A stretch of DNA of 64,000 nt, taken from Pipra filicauda (Eukaryota > Chordata > Aves > Passeriformes > Pipridae). Of the stretch, positions 53,304-63,252 are shown piece after piece. Under the pieces are notes generated by a model. The model was given only the letters and a program-made list of their open reading frames with translations, did no database searches and was not told the origin of the DNA. A program made the position numbers and the translations under genes. The stretch is from contig NW_024105087.1 in NCBI RefSeq assembly GCF_003945595.2, positions 3,477,001 through 3,541,000 on the forward strand. Direction: 5' to 3'. The stretch's first letter is position 1. The number at the start of each line of letters is the position of its first letter.

Positions 53304-54047
53304 GGTGACAGCGGTGGTCCTCTCATGTGCAAAGACAATGACGCTGACTACTTCTGGGTTGTTGGAGTGACCAGCTGGGGAAAAGGCTGTGCAAGAGCAA
53401 AACGGCCTGGAATCTATACCTCCACTCAGCACTTCTATGACTGGATTGTCGGCCAGATGGGCCTGCTCCCAGATGTAGGCGCTCCTACGACAGCACGGAC
53501 GTGGGGTTATTATCCAACTGCCACACAACCCTGGGGTCCGTTTCCGACCGCTGCATGGCCCACTCAGAATCCATGGCCAAGACCACCTGCCACACAGCCA
53601 CCATGGCCAAGACCACCTGCCACCCAGCCACCACGGCCAAGACCACCCGCCACACAGCCACCACGGCCAAGACCACCCGCCACACAGCCACCATGGCCAA
53701 GACCACCCACCACACAGCCACCATGGCCAAGACCACCTACCACACAGCCACCATGGCCAAGACCACCCACCACACAACCACCATGGCCAAGACCACCCAC
53801 CACACAGCCACCATGGCCAAGACCACCCACCACACAGCCACCATGGACAAGACCACCCACCACTCTGATACCAAAGCCGCCACCACCACCACCGCCACCA
53901 CCACCACCACCACCAACCCCCGTTCCGAAGCCAAAGCCACCACCAACACCAGTGGACAAGTCCTGCCCATATCCAGTCACGAAGCTGGTGAAATTCTTCA
54001 CTCAGATGGAGAAGCTCCTGCAGGCCCTGCAGGGAAAAACAGCTTGA
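53304..54047 (+). CDS. ACR: Acrosin-like protease, exon 5 (catalytic Ser and proline-rich tail)
   Basis: This 744-nt terminal exon follows the acceptor CCGCTGCAG. It opens with [11 protein letters not shown] (catalytic Ser233) and continues with [20 protein letters not shown], which is nearly the acrosin signature. The protease domain ends near DWIVGQMG. There follows a long proline-rich tail: ten 10-residue repeats (residues 319-418), a polyproline run from residue 422, and a final segment ([15 protein letters not shown], then QALQGKT) like the end of mammalian proacrosin. In mammals the tail is removed during maturation and takes part in acrosomal binding and assembly. The frame is intact to TGA at 54,045-54,047. 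Overlapping open frames on both strands over the repeats are artefacts of the 30-bp periodicity. Confidence 0.95.
   Translation, partial: GDSGGPLMCKDNDADYFWVVGVTSWGKGCARAKRPGIYTSTQHFYDWIVGQMGLLPDVGAPTTARTWGYYPTATQPWGPFPTAAWPTQNPWPRPPATQPPWPRPPATQPPRPRPPATQPPRPRPPATQPPWPRPPTTQPPWPRPPTTQPPWPRPPTTQPPWPRPPTTQPPWPRPPTTQPPWTRPPTTLIPKPPPPPPPPPPPPPTPVPKPKPPPTPVDKSCPYPVTKLVKFFTQMEKLLQALQGKTA
53568..53867 (+). repeat. ACR: Coding minisatellite, 10 x 30 bp
   Basis: Ten tandem in-frame copies of a 30-bp unit encode (N/P)P(W/R)(P/T)RPP(A/T)T(Q/L), consensus [10 protein letters not shown]. Units 1-4 carry PPAT and units 5-10 PPTT; units 3 and 4 have Arg (CGG) in place of Trp (TGG). The last unit begins to drift (WTRPPTTL). 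Near identity between units indicates recent expansion or homogenisation, so copy number is probably variable between individuals or species. Confidence 0.95.
53876..53932 (+). repeat. ACR: (CCA/CCG)n low-complexity polyproline tract
   Basis: A run of CCA/CCG codons giving about thirteen consecutive prolines and then TPVPKP, directly after the minisatellite. A trinucleotide run prone to length change. Confidence 0.85.
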
Positions 54048-54220
54048 GCAGCATGATGAACAGGATCCAGTTCAGGCTGCATGGGACCATGACCATTTCC
54101 TGCTAAGGTGATGCCTGCTGATCCAAAGGCAGCCTCGGTGCCAAAGGCCTGCTCTGTCCTGCCCACACTGCTCCTCTGCATGTACACGAATGCTAATGTT
54201 GACTTAGTTGCTGAAATAAA
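54048..54220 (+). terminator. ACR: ACR 3'UTR with poly(A) signal
   Basis: AATAAA at 54,215-54,220, 168 bases after the stop codon, followed by TTACCTTTTTTCACAG, a T-rich downstream element. A short 3'UTR like this suits a compact testis-expressed gene. Confidence 0.8.
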
Positions 54221-55088
54221 ATTACCTTTTTTCACAGTTAACCATGTTTTCAGACCAATTCTGCCTCCTGGACAAGGCAAGGGCTTCCTTGCCCAGGACC
54301 TTCAAAGTGAGACTCTGGGCAGACCACTTGGGCACAAAGGGAAAGAGTCACTGCAAAGTGCTGGAACTGTACCTGGTCAGAGAGGAGGGTGCTCAGAGCC
54401 ACCATGGGATGGAGAAGATTGGCACATCAAGTCTAGAAAGAGGAAAGAGGAAAAAATAATGCCACACGCAGACACCTTATGGGGGATGCATTAAGGCACA
54501 CAAGCTGGTGACTAGGGCCTGGCCTAAGCCTTAGCTAATGGAACAGGCCTAGGAAACTCCTGAGCATGACAAGCAAAATTGCTGACTGTCACAAAGAGAG
54601 GGAGAAGCTGACAGGAGCTACAATGCCCTAAGGAAGAGCCAGATTTCACAGGTAGCGAAGGGGGATTGATGTGTGAGATGGCCACACTTCACAGATGCTC
54701 GAAGCATGAGGTGGGGTCATTTTGGGGAGAAGAACCTGGCAGACCAGTGGGACCCAGGAAACTGCATCAGTAGTGCCATGGAAGGCCAAGGTGAGCTAGC
54801 TAACAGCACCTGCAACACCAAGTCTGTTCACAGGTGGGGCAAACCTTGGAGCCAGGGTGGAAAAATAGGAGGGGTGGGTCCCCTGTTTGGGAGGCAACAA
54901 GGGAAGAGAAGGGGAGGAGTGGAGGAAGATGAAGGAGTTGTATGAACATGGCAAATGGAGAGAAGGAAGGATCAAGGAAGCCGTTGCACAGATGCAAGCT
55001 GCTGATTCATTTGCTGGTTTGAGCCCTGCCCCTGATCACCACAGGATGGGGAAGAAGATTCTTTGCCCTAGGCTTCCTGCAGCAGAAT
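54221..55088. other. Intergenic, GC-rich
   Basis: Sequence between the acrosin poly(A) signal and the LINE insertion. It stays GC-rich and purine-rich on the + strand (54,860-54,980). No exon or transposon was recognised; open frames are short and featureless. Confidence 0.65.
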
Positions 55089-55102
55089 TTCAGAGGTCCA
55101 AT
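55089..55102. repeat. Target-site duplication, LINE 3' side
   Basis: TTCAGAGGTCCAAT, identical to 56,709-56,722. The two 14-bp copies exactly bracket the LINE. Confidence 0.85.
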
Positions 55103-56708
55103 ATATCATCATCACAGCTAGGCTTTGCGAATGAAGATTTGGGAAAGGCTCTATCCACATTTGTTACAAGCACGCTGGTGGCTAATGAGGCCAATACGAG
55201 ATAGACAGGTCCAATTGCAAAAGGCACAGCAGAAGGACTCCTTAGATGGTATATTCTGCAAGACACAATTCTTTCTGCGTTGTCTTTTCTCCTCGAGAGT
55301 GATCCTGCATGCGTTCTCAAAAGCATCAGCAGCGTTATAGATGGTGTGTCTCCAGGCCTCCTGATTTGAGGCCAGAGTAGACCATTATGGTGATCAATAT
55401 GGCCAAGGCTGAGATGTTGTTTCAGGGAGTCCTTGTATCTTCTCTTCAGGGCTCCTCTCTTGCGGCAGCCAGTGGCAAGTTCACCATAGAGCAAGATCTT
55501 AGGGAGGTGGTGGTCCTTCATCCTTGAGACGTGTCCTGCCCAACGCAGCTGTGTTCTCAGCGACATGGCTTCTATACTTGTGACTGCTGCTTGTTCTAGA
55601 ACAGATGTATTGGTCACATAATCTGACCAGTGGATGTCTAAGATTGTATGGAGGCAGCGTTGATGGAAGCGTTCTAGGAGACGCAGGTGGTGGCGGTAGA
55701 CGACCCATGATTCGGAACCATACAAGAGAGTAGACAGCACTATGGCTCTGTAAACACTGATCTTGGTGCTTTTCTTCAAGTTTTTATTACAGAGTTTATT
55801 ATGGAGTTTTCCAAAAGCACTATATGCCTTTGATAACCTGTTGTCTATCTCTCCGTCAATCTTACCATCCGACGAGATGAGGCTACCTAGGTAATTAAAC
55901 TGCTGGACTGATTAGAGCTCTGATTGGCCAATGGTGATATGGGGATGATGGAAGACTTCCTGAGGTGCAGGTTGATTGAGAACTTCTGTCTTCTTTAAGC
56001 TGACTTCCAGCCCAAAGAGCTCAACAGCATCTGCAAAGCAGGATGTTAATGCTGCAGAGCTGCTTCTGTGTGGGCAACAAGGGCGGCGTCATCAGCATAA
56101 AGCAGTTCCCGGACAAGATGGTTTAAGGTCTTGGTGTGGGCCTTCAGTTGCCTTAGGTTGAATAGGCTTCCATCAGTACAGTATCGAATGTAGATACCAT
56201 CCTGATCATCAAGGTCTGCCGTGGCCCTCTGGAGCATCATGCTGAAAAAGATTGTGAATAGGGTAGGAGCGAGAACGCAGCCTTGTTTCACATCATTGGT
56301 TATTAGAAAGGGCTCAGAAAGTGCATCACCGTATCTGACTTGGCCGCGCTGATGCTCACGAAGTGAGATGATCATTTTAAGGAACTTGGGGGGACAACCT
56401 AAACGTTCCAAAATCTACCATAGACCTTTTCTGCTCACAGTATCGAAAGCCTTGGTGAGATCAACAAAGGTTACATAGAGACCTTTATTCTGTTCCCTAC
56501 GCTTCTCTTGCAGTTGTCTGAGAACAAATCCCATGTCTGTGGTACTCCAGTTGGCTCTGAAACCACATTGGCTTTCAGGTAGAATTCCTTCTGCTATAGC
56601 GGGTATTAATCTGTTCAAAAGTATTCTTGCCAGGATTTTGCCAGCAATGGAGAGCAGAGTAATACCACGTTAATTTGAACAGTCTAATGTAACTCCTTTC
56701 TTCTTATA
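55103..56708 (-). mobile_element. 5'-truncated RTE-like non-LTR retrotransposon
   Basis: Read on the - strand, the element starts inside the reverse transcriptase (CSN, stop, RGITLLSIAGKI). It continues with GFRANWSTTD, VTFVDLTKAFDT, GVL-type KQGCVLAPTLF and the catalytic LLYADDAALVAHTE, then the thumb and connection (SVYRAIVLSTLLYGSESW, LRWAGHVSRM). A C-terminal cysteine/histidine knuckle CAFCNWTCLSRIGLISH is followed by a stop at 55,151-55,153. Only about 48 nt of 3'UTR follow, ending in a TGATGATGATA tail. Stops (TAA near 56,665, TAG at 56,415-56,417, another TAA near 55,915) and two frameshifts make it dead. The very short 3'UTR and trinucleotide tail suit the RTE clade; the exact family, for example AviRTE, is inference. 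Confidence 0.88.
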
Positions 56709-56722
56709 TTCAGAGGTCCAAT
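56709..56722. repeat. Target-site duplication, LINE 5' side
   Basis: TTCAGAGGTCCAAT, matching 55,089-55,102 base for base. Flanking bases differ immediately outside, which fixes the insertion ends. Confidence 0.85.
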
Positions 56723-57206
56723 TCCTAGAGAATGGCATGTGGGGCTGAGAGCAGAAGCATCCTTCTCTGTCTACAGCTTCCAATTGCTGCATGTCTTTGG
56801 CCAAGCATTCCGAGTGTCACAGCTGCCCTTGCCCATGCGGAACAGCAGTAGGTCTCACAGGCAGCAAGGACAGGGAGCCTGTCAGAGGGGGTTGCTGTGG
56901 CTGGTGTGGCCAGTGTGGACTGTGCTGCCTCTGCATTTCCCTGTGCTTTGCGCGGGAAGGGTGGTGTTGCTTGGATATGTTTGGCTTATTGGGCTTGTCC
57001 TTCACTGCTGACCCACCAGGGCTGTAACCAGATCAGCTCCTCCACACCCCGACACGCACATGCTGCCTGCAGGAGCCATGTGCTCTGGTGTGTGTTTCTT
57101 GGGGAAGAAGCTGGTGGCAAATGGGTGCAGAGAGCAGAGTGGCAGTGAACTTCCAAAAGAGGCGGTGATGCTACAAGGGGTGTTTTCCGGTGAGCTGTTA
57201 GCAGGC
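56723..57206. other. Intergenic, GC-rich
   Basis: Sequence between the LINE and the next CR1. One frame (56,791-57,027) is cysteine-rich because of a TGT/TGC/GTG-rich stretch at 56,895-56,950. There is no start context, splice site or homology to support a gene. Confidence 0.6.
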
Positions 57207-57350
57207 AGTGCACACCCTCATCGCGCAAGCAGAGGGGCTACAAGAAAGATGGAGAGGGACTTTTTAGAAGGGCAAGCAGTGATAGGACAAGGGGGGATGG
57301 CTTTAAAGTGGTAGGTTCAAAATAGATCTTAGGAAGAAATTCTTCTCAAG
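57207..57350 (+). mobile_element. CR1 LINE fragment, second copy bracketing the ACR block
   Basis: GTGCACACCCTCATC, GCAAGCAG, GGAGAGGGACTTTTTAGAAGG, GTGATAGGACAAGGGGGGATGG, CTTTAAAGTGGTAGG and GGAAGAAATTCTTCTC parallel the first half of the CR1 at 50,761. The copy stops before the terminal octamers, so it is truncated at both ends or was cut by a rearrangement. It has the same orientation as the 50,761 copy. Confidence 0.8.
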
Positions 57351-57960
57351 TAGAGGAACTCAGTGGCTTCAAAACTGCTCTCAAACCAAATGTCAGAACC
57401 ATCTCCTGCTCAGGGATGGAAAAAGCCCGTCGCAGTCATTACCGTGACACAGGCACCTGCCAGCAGCCTCCAACTGCACGTTCAAATGCCAAGTGACAGG
57501 CAGATGTTTGCAGTAAGAAATACAGCCCTCTCAGAGCCTCTGGTTGCATCACCCACCAGGACAGCATTGCCTCAGCCTCCTCTGGCCAGAGCTTTGACCT
57601 GCAGGAGTCACTTGAGCTCAGCCGGGCTCTGCACATGGCTCTGACGATGGGGCCCAGACAGACCGCATGGCACTGCTGAAACTAGAGAGCTTTGCCTTTT
57701 TCCTGGCATAAATGTCTCTGTTAGTAGGAAGCTGGCAAGGAGAAGGGGACATAAGACAACCCCTGCGTGTTGTTTTCTCAGCAGCATTCGTGTGGTGGAT
57801 TTATAGAAATAAAAATTAAAAAAAAGCCACACTTAGGAATGTAAAACAGCACTAGGGGAAACTGCATGCTCTGTAATAATATCTTGATAATTAAGATGGA
57901 CCGTAAACCATATAACTTAAAATTTCATTGACGAAGTGCACAGGATTATAAAAACAGAGT
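57351..57960. other. Intergenic
   Basis: GC-rich up to about 57,680 and then falling to AT-rich by 57,800. No gene was recognised. Confidence 0.6.
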
Positions 57961-58390
57961 TAACGTCCCAGGCTCTTTGATGCAGAAACTTCTGCCTTCT
58001 TGCAGACGGCGGTGAAGTCGCACCTGCGCTGCCATGAGAGGATGTGGGTGCCGGGGCAATGGGGAGGGCTCCGACCCCTTCTCACCCAGAGCTCCCCGCC
58101 CTGCCCGGCCCGGCCCGGGCCCCATCGCCGGGACAACGCTGCCCCCTCGCGGCCGGCGCGGGTCGCTCTGCGCTGCCCTTCGGGAATGCAGAGGGATTGC
58201 TTTGGCGTGCCGCCCGCCTGCATCTGCCCAGGAACGCACTTAACAGGGCCATTCCTGCCCGGTGCCGCGCGGGCGGCCCTGCCCTTCCCGCAGCCGAGCA
58301 GCGGCTGCCTCCGGCCACTCGCCTGACACGTCGCGTTGGTGCTGCCTCAGACGCTGGGAATTACGGGTCTCACCTCGCTTGACTGGGTTA
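57961..58390. promoter_or_regulatory. Orphan CpG island
   Basis: I counted 42 CpGs by eye between 57,961 and 58,380, with dense runs such as GCGGCCGGCGCGGG and GCCGCGCGGGCGGCC and adjacent Sp1-like GC boxes. The observed CpG frequency is close to that expected from base composition, so the stretch must be unmethylated in the germ line or very recent. No neighbouring gene starts here: ACR ends 3.7 kb upstream and REELD1 is antisense with its 3' end towards this site. It is likely a promoter of an unannotated transcript in either direction, or a displaced promoter. Confidence 0.7.
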
Positions 58391-60420
58391 AATATTTTTT
58401 TTCCACTTCGGGCCCTGTGTTTGCACAGTAAAGATCAGCAAGTCACGTCTGCTTCCATTCCCTCCGCGCTGGCAGCCTGATGTCCTTGGTACCTGGCCAC
58501 CGGTTCTTAATGTACATCAACATGCACTGATATACAGCCAGGCTGATCTTTGACTCGCCTCTGAAACAGCGACACATTTTCTCAACAACAAATTATACTT
58601 TGACATTAGAAGGTGGCAATCTGTAATGGATATTGCAATCTGAAGATTGAAAGAGACTATCTGTGATCTTTGTCCTCAGCCGAGTAAGCTGGAGTCTCTC
58701 TTCCCTCCTACACGTTATTTGATTGTGGGACATAACCTTGGGATGTACTAATAATCATTAGTCAGAGCTGATATATCCGTTACAGGCCTGCCCTGCTCAG
58801 GAAGGGAGATGTTCTCTGGAACAGCAGTAAATCAGCAAAACATGCACTTAAATATACAGTAAAATGTGGTTTGAGACACGGTCCTTCATACATCATATAA
58901 CAAAATGCTTTATTGAGAGAGTCACATATACAGTAATGAGGAAAGAGGGCTACTGAGATGAGACCTGCGAAGGGGAAGCGATTCTGTGGCAGGAGGGAAC
59001 CAGGAGAGGTCCCTGAGCAGCTCCTGGTCCAAGGGCAGTTGTGACTCACCAAGTCCTTCTCTGCTCTCCCATAGCTGATGTGGTGTCTTGGAGGAGCTGG
59101 CAGGAGAGAAGGGAAGGGAAAGGAAGGAAGGGAGCCCTGCAGAGCTGTCCAGGGACAATGAGCCTTGAGACCCTGGAAGGGTTAGTGGAGGAGTCTGACT
59201 TGCCAGGAGGAGTGAGGGGTTTGTTCTGCTGCTCACGAACTTTGTGGGTCGGGTCGCCACTTTGTCATTTGTTTTTGCTGCTAAGCAGCTCTTTTTGCAG
59301 CTGAATGTTGCAGGAATTGTTAGAGCATCTCCTTTCTTACAGGCATTTCTCATTGTTATTTAAATCTAAGTGAATAAATAACACATGCATCCTTAGCTCT
59401 GCCAAGGAACTGGCTGAAGCAGGGGCAAACTCTCAGGGGTGAGGGAGAGGACAAACCCTCACCCCTCAGGAAGGCAGCCCCATCATCTCCCCATGCTCAG
59501 TTTGCTGGGGCATGTGCTGAAATTTTTTTTATTCTCTGGGTTCCTGGTCCTGCTGCTTTGCCTCCCTTGATTTGTGTGGTCTTAAGTAGTTGCAGAAACT
59601 GTGCCAAAAGGGCTGGCCAAGCCACCCAGCCAGATCTCCGCAATGCCTGGGGCTGGTCCCGCGTGGCTCTGGGTGAGCACTGCCTCTGCCAAGAGAGAGC
59701 CTGAGCTCACACATCCCTGCTGACCATAACAGCTGGGCCCACAGGGCCCTATGGCTTCTTCTGTGAGTCTTGTCACTCATTTTGGAGCTGACCAAATCAG
59801 CGCATGTTTGGCTTTTTTGGCATATTAGTGACAATCCAACCAACGCAGAAAATGTCCACGATGACTTAACCGTGTTGCTTAATGCAGCCTCTCTGCATTA
59901 CATTTAGTGCCACTAATGTGTTGGAGGGCTGCTGTCCTCTGCTAACTGCTGTCAGAGTGGGCATCTGTAATAGAGCAGGTGCAGCACTTAGTGAGGCAAC
60001 ATCCTCTCTGATGCAGAGGGGGAAGAGATTTATGGACAGGCTTGAGGATGGGCAAAACCTAACCGGTTTCAGATACCATGGAAAAGCAGCAAGAATTAGT
60101 GATGGTGTTATGTGCTCAACATGCAGGTCTGGTGGCTATGGGGCAGCGGTTTACATTTTTGGTACAGCAGAGGGAAAGCGGGAATCATGGTGACACGAGA
60201 TGGGAAAATAAGTATTCAAGTAAGGGTGTGGTGAATGGGCATTACTATATGCAAGTTATTTCTTTTTTTTATTATTATTATTTTTAGTTAGGATAGCTCA
60301 AGCATTGTAATGGCATCAATAAAATGGATTTAAGCCATAAATAACTGGCATTGTTTGATGCCTGTTTGACTGGTGGGGAGATAGGCTTAGGATCAGGTGT
60401 TCATTAGCTGCTTTCCACAG
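58391..60420. other. Intergenic
   Basis: Mixed composition. 58,920-59,300 is GC-richer, with a 143-codon minus-strand frame (58,922-59,353) lacking any recognised domain. No transposon was identified. Confidence 0.55.
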
Positions 60421-60587
60421 CCTTGGTCAGTAATTCTGATGCAAAACCACATCACTTTGCTGAGGAATGGCAACCTGACATGGGCCACAGACAGCTGCAG
60501 GCTAACCTGCACTGGAGGAACGGAGATCCCCGGTTCCAGCAGAACATATGTAACCAACACAGTTGTGCACCTAGAGAGGGAAACAAG
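60421..60587 (+). other. Exon-like segment with GC-AG donor, unknown
   Basis: A GC-richer 167-bp block sits between a strong acceptor (TTAGCTGCTTTCCACAG ending at 60,420) and CAAG|GCAAGT, the exact consensus of the rare GC-AG introns. One frame (PWSVILMQNHITLLRNGNLT, then WATDSCRLTCTGGT and onward) is open and looks protein-like, with two cysteines and an NLT sequon. It runs on to TAA at 60,613-60,615 if not spliced. A second frame is also open. I do not recognise a domain. It may be an exon of an unknown transcript, a lost-gene relic or chance. Confidence 0.3.
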
Positions 60588-62502
60588 GCAAGTCTTTCAC
60601 TTGACTCTTCAGTAAATATTAGAATGGTTTGTGTCTTTCTTTTCCTAATTTTGTAATATTTTTTCCCTCCAAAATCTGTTCTAAGTGTGAGCACAGATTA
60701 ATTTCCATATAAGACAAGTCACTTAACAATGGGGAAGGGGTGAATGGTTTACCTTTTAATAAATTAATCAGTGCTCATGTTTTTAACAGCCTTAAGAAGA
60801 GATAAAACCTCCATTCCTCGTCATGGCAACTACAATAAACGAAGCATCATTCAGAAGTCAAGGAAAAAACACAAGCACTTTAGGTCTCAGCCAAGTCTGC
60901 AAAGTAGCAAAACTCATTACTAATTCAAAGGAGCTGTGTCCCTCAGAGCTCACCATTACTGGTTTTACTAGTAATAATACTGGAGCAGCATAAATTTAAC
61001 AGAAGGCAGAGTTTGGCATGGTGTTGAAGTGCCACTGTCCTAATCAAACACCTCCATGAGGCCTTCACTTGCTCCAGTCAGCCTGGCAAGAAGCCGTGCT
61101 GGATTGTGGGGAAAGAGCTGGGGAGGGGAAGGTTATGGTTTTATAGCTAGAGCAATCTGGTAACATTAAACCTAGAGAGACAGTGGAGGAGGCCATAGGT
61201 ATTTGTAATTTATTCATAAACAGCTATGCCATCATAAGAAACTTTTTAAAATAATAAGTGATAGTTCTTAAATATTTTAAGAGTTTGTTGACCTATTTTC
61301 TCAGTTAATTAGGATTTTTTTTTTTGGCTGCATTAACAATGACTTGAATGCAGTCTGCTTTAGTTGCTACACAGTTCAGCTACACTGGGTTACAGAAACA
61401 TGATTTCTTTCTGAGGCACATGACACAGGAGATGAATGCCATTGTGTCTGGACTTGTACTTAAAAACCTGTAGACTTACTAGTAGCTAGGGCATAAGCTC
61501 AACTTATTGAATATAAAACCATTCACCTAACATCCTTTTGAGTCCTAAAACAAATGTCTTTTCAATTACAGTGCTACCCTTGGTTTTTCTGCAGCAGAAG
61601 GGCCATGGTGCAGTTGCCCTTCTCTTCAAAGTGCAATGGTTAAGACCATCAAGCTCATCTCTACAAGCTGCATTTGTGAGTACACTTCTTTTCTTACTCA
61701 TTTTTTTGCCCCAGGTTCACTAGGCCTAGAAGTTAACTTGACAGAAATTTGTCCATGTGTGTAGCACAAAACATTATGTCCCTGATCACAGTACAGTAGT
61801 ATGGTCAGAAACACATAGTTGAACACTAATAGAAGGCACTATTAGCAAAAGATGCACTGTGTTCATCAAACGGGGGTTGGAGCAGAGAACTCAGCTATGT
61901 CCCACCTGTCTCCTCTGAAGTCAATGATCTTTTAAGGGAGGACATGAGAGCAGGGCTTTGACTGACTATCCAGCATGAAGATGGCCAACTAGTTGGAGAT
62001 TCCCCCTGACAGAGGGGTAAATTGTCACTAGGAAGGCTGTGTGAGCCATCAGGGTCCCGTCATTATCTGCTTAGCTCAGGGGGAACTGCTGTGGGTTGTG
62101 CATTAAGCTGCAGCACCAAAATGTGTCCCCCATTACACAGCTTGGGAACCATCTGAGCTGATCCACCCTAGACAAGGACACCAGAAGGGCCAATTCCTGC
62201 TCTCTGAAAGGCTCTAAAATGTGTATCTCAAGAGGATCATTATCAGGACTGTTTCTGACTATTTTAAAGCTGCAACAAAATAAACCTTTACCCTTGCTGT
62301 TATCACTTGTCTCTTAGGAGGTGTCCAGGATTGTGATGTTTTCCAAGGGCTGTTTTAGCGGCATCCTGCAGAAAACCACACGGTTGGAGAAAAGTTTATA
62401 CAAACTCAGAGCACAAGGATGCTGTTAACTTCCCATGCAGCCTTTGCTGCTCCAAAGTGACCTGGGAAGGGTACTTCTCAGTCCGTGTCTCTGCACAGAG
62501 TG
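60588..62502. other. Intergenic, AT-rich
   Basis: No gene or clear transposon was recognised. A T-run occurs at 61,315-61,325. Confidence 0.6.
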
Positions 62503-62522
62503 TTACCGAGCTGACTCGGTAA
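62503..62522. repeat. Perfect 8-bp hairpin
   Basis: TTACCGAG-CTGA-CTCGGTAA: perfect inverted arms with a four-base loop. It lies 39 bp before the start of the larger hairpin. Confidence 0.7.
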
Positions 62523-62560
62523 AGTAAAAGACTCAGTAAATGCCGCCTGTCAGGCTGCAA

Positions 62561-62629
62561 CAAGCTTCCTCGTCAGGTGCAAATGGACAGGAAAGATTTT
62601 CTTCCATTTGCACCTGATGAGGAGGCATG
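62561..62629. repeat. Long near-perfect inverted repeat
   Basis: Arms 62,561-62,587 and 62,603-62,629 are complementary at 24 of 27 positions. The inner 20 bp (CCTCGTCAGGTGCAAATGGA against its mate) have a single mismatch. They are separated by a 15-nt loop. It lies about 100 bp beyond the putative REELD1 cleavage signal on the antisense side. It could be a foldback/MITE remnant or a small-RNA hairpin. Confidence 0.7.
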
Positions 62630-62730
62630 TTTCTCCCCCAAAAGCTGGTATCTGCCACCCTGTGTTTCACTCCCATGGATCAATTCAGCGTCCTTCGAAT
62701 CAATGTTCTCCACTAATGAGTTATTGCTTT

Positions 62731-62736
62731 TTTATT
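62731..62736 (-). terminator. REELD1: Candidate REELD1 poly(A) signal
   Basis: TTTATT on the + strand, AATAAA on the - strand, about 520 bases after the REELD1 stop codon. Other TTTATT motifs further on (for example near 61,209) cannot be excluded. Confidence 0.45.
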
Positions 62737-63252
62737 TTCGAATTGAAACTTAAAATCTACCGGCAAATATTTTGTCATCCAAGAGATACCAGGTGCACAG
62801 AATCAAACCTGTAAGCTCCTAAATGAGAATTATTGGGTTTATATCACGGGTTTGTAGTTCCTAGAGAGAAATATAACACTAGAAACTTTTGCTGAGATTA
62901 AACAGGAGTCAATACTACAGTGCAGAGGAAGAATTTCTATTTTTGGCTACACCCTTAAGGCAGCAGAGGAAGTGTATGTCATGGCTGAAGTGACAGCTAA
63001 TGAGCAGATATACAATATTAATTGCAGTAAGTGTAACACACTGAACAATCTATCAACTTCTATTTTCTCAACAGCTGTAGCTTAAATACTTTTGACTAAC
63101 ACCTGTGTCTGAACTGGCTGCTTTGAGTTTGTTTACCTACATGGCAGCACACAGAGAAACTAAACCACCACCTCCTATAACCTGTGCCGTGCAGCCCGGG
63201 CTATTTGCACCCGCACTGGCCGCTGTAGCGCTGCTTTCAGCGTTGCAGATGT
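62737..63252 (-). other. REELD1: REELD1 3'UTR (approximate)
   Basis: Sequence between the REELD1 stop and the candidate poly(A) signal. No repeats were recognised. Confidence 0.45.

Noticed and set aside
52178..53308. Single 376-codon open frame through acrosin exons 3 and 4
   Set aside because: It includes two introns with good GT-AG borders. The split exons match the acrosin family exactly, so the long frame is a by-product of stop-free introns. The intron 3 part is kept only as an exitron idea.
53280..54106. Other long open frames over the acrosin tail on both strands
   Set aside because: A 30-bp repeat without stops in one frame is usually open in others too. These Gly/Val- or Thr/Lys-rich translations have no independent support.
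56791..57027. Cysteine-rich small protein
   Set aside because: The cysteines come from a short TGT/TGC/GTG-rich stretch. No signal peptide, conserved spacing, splice sites or homologue.
62070..62130. tRNA-like A box (TTAGCTCAGGGGG)
   Set aside because: No matching B box (GGTTCGANNCC) or cloverleaf follows, so there is no tRNA or tRNA-derived SINE.
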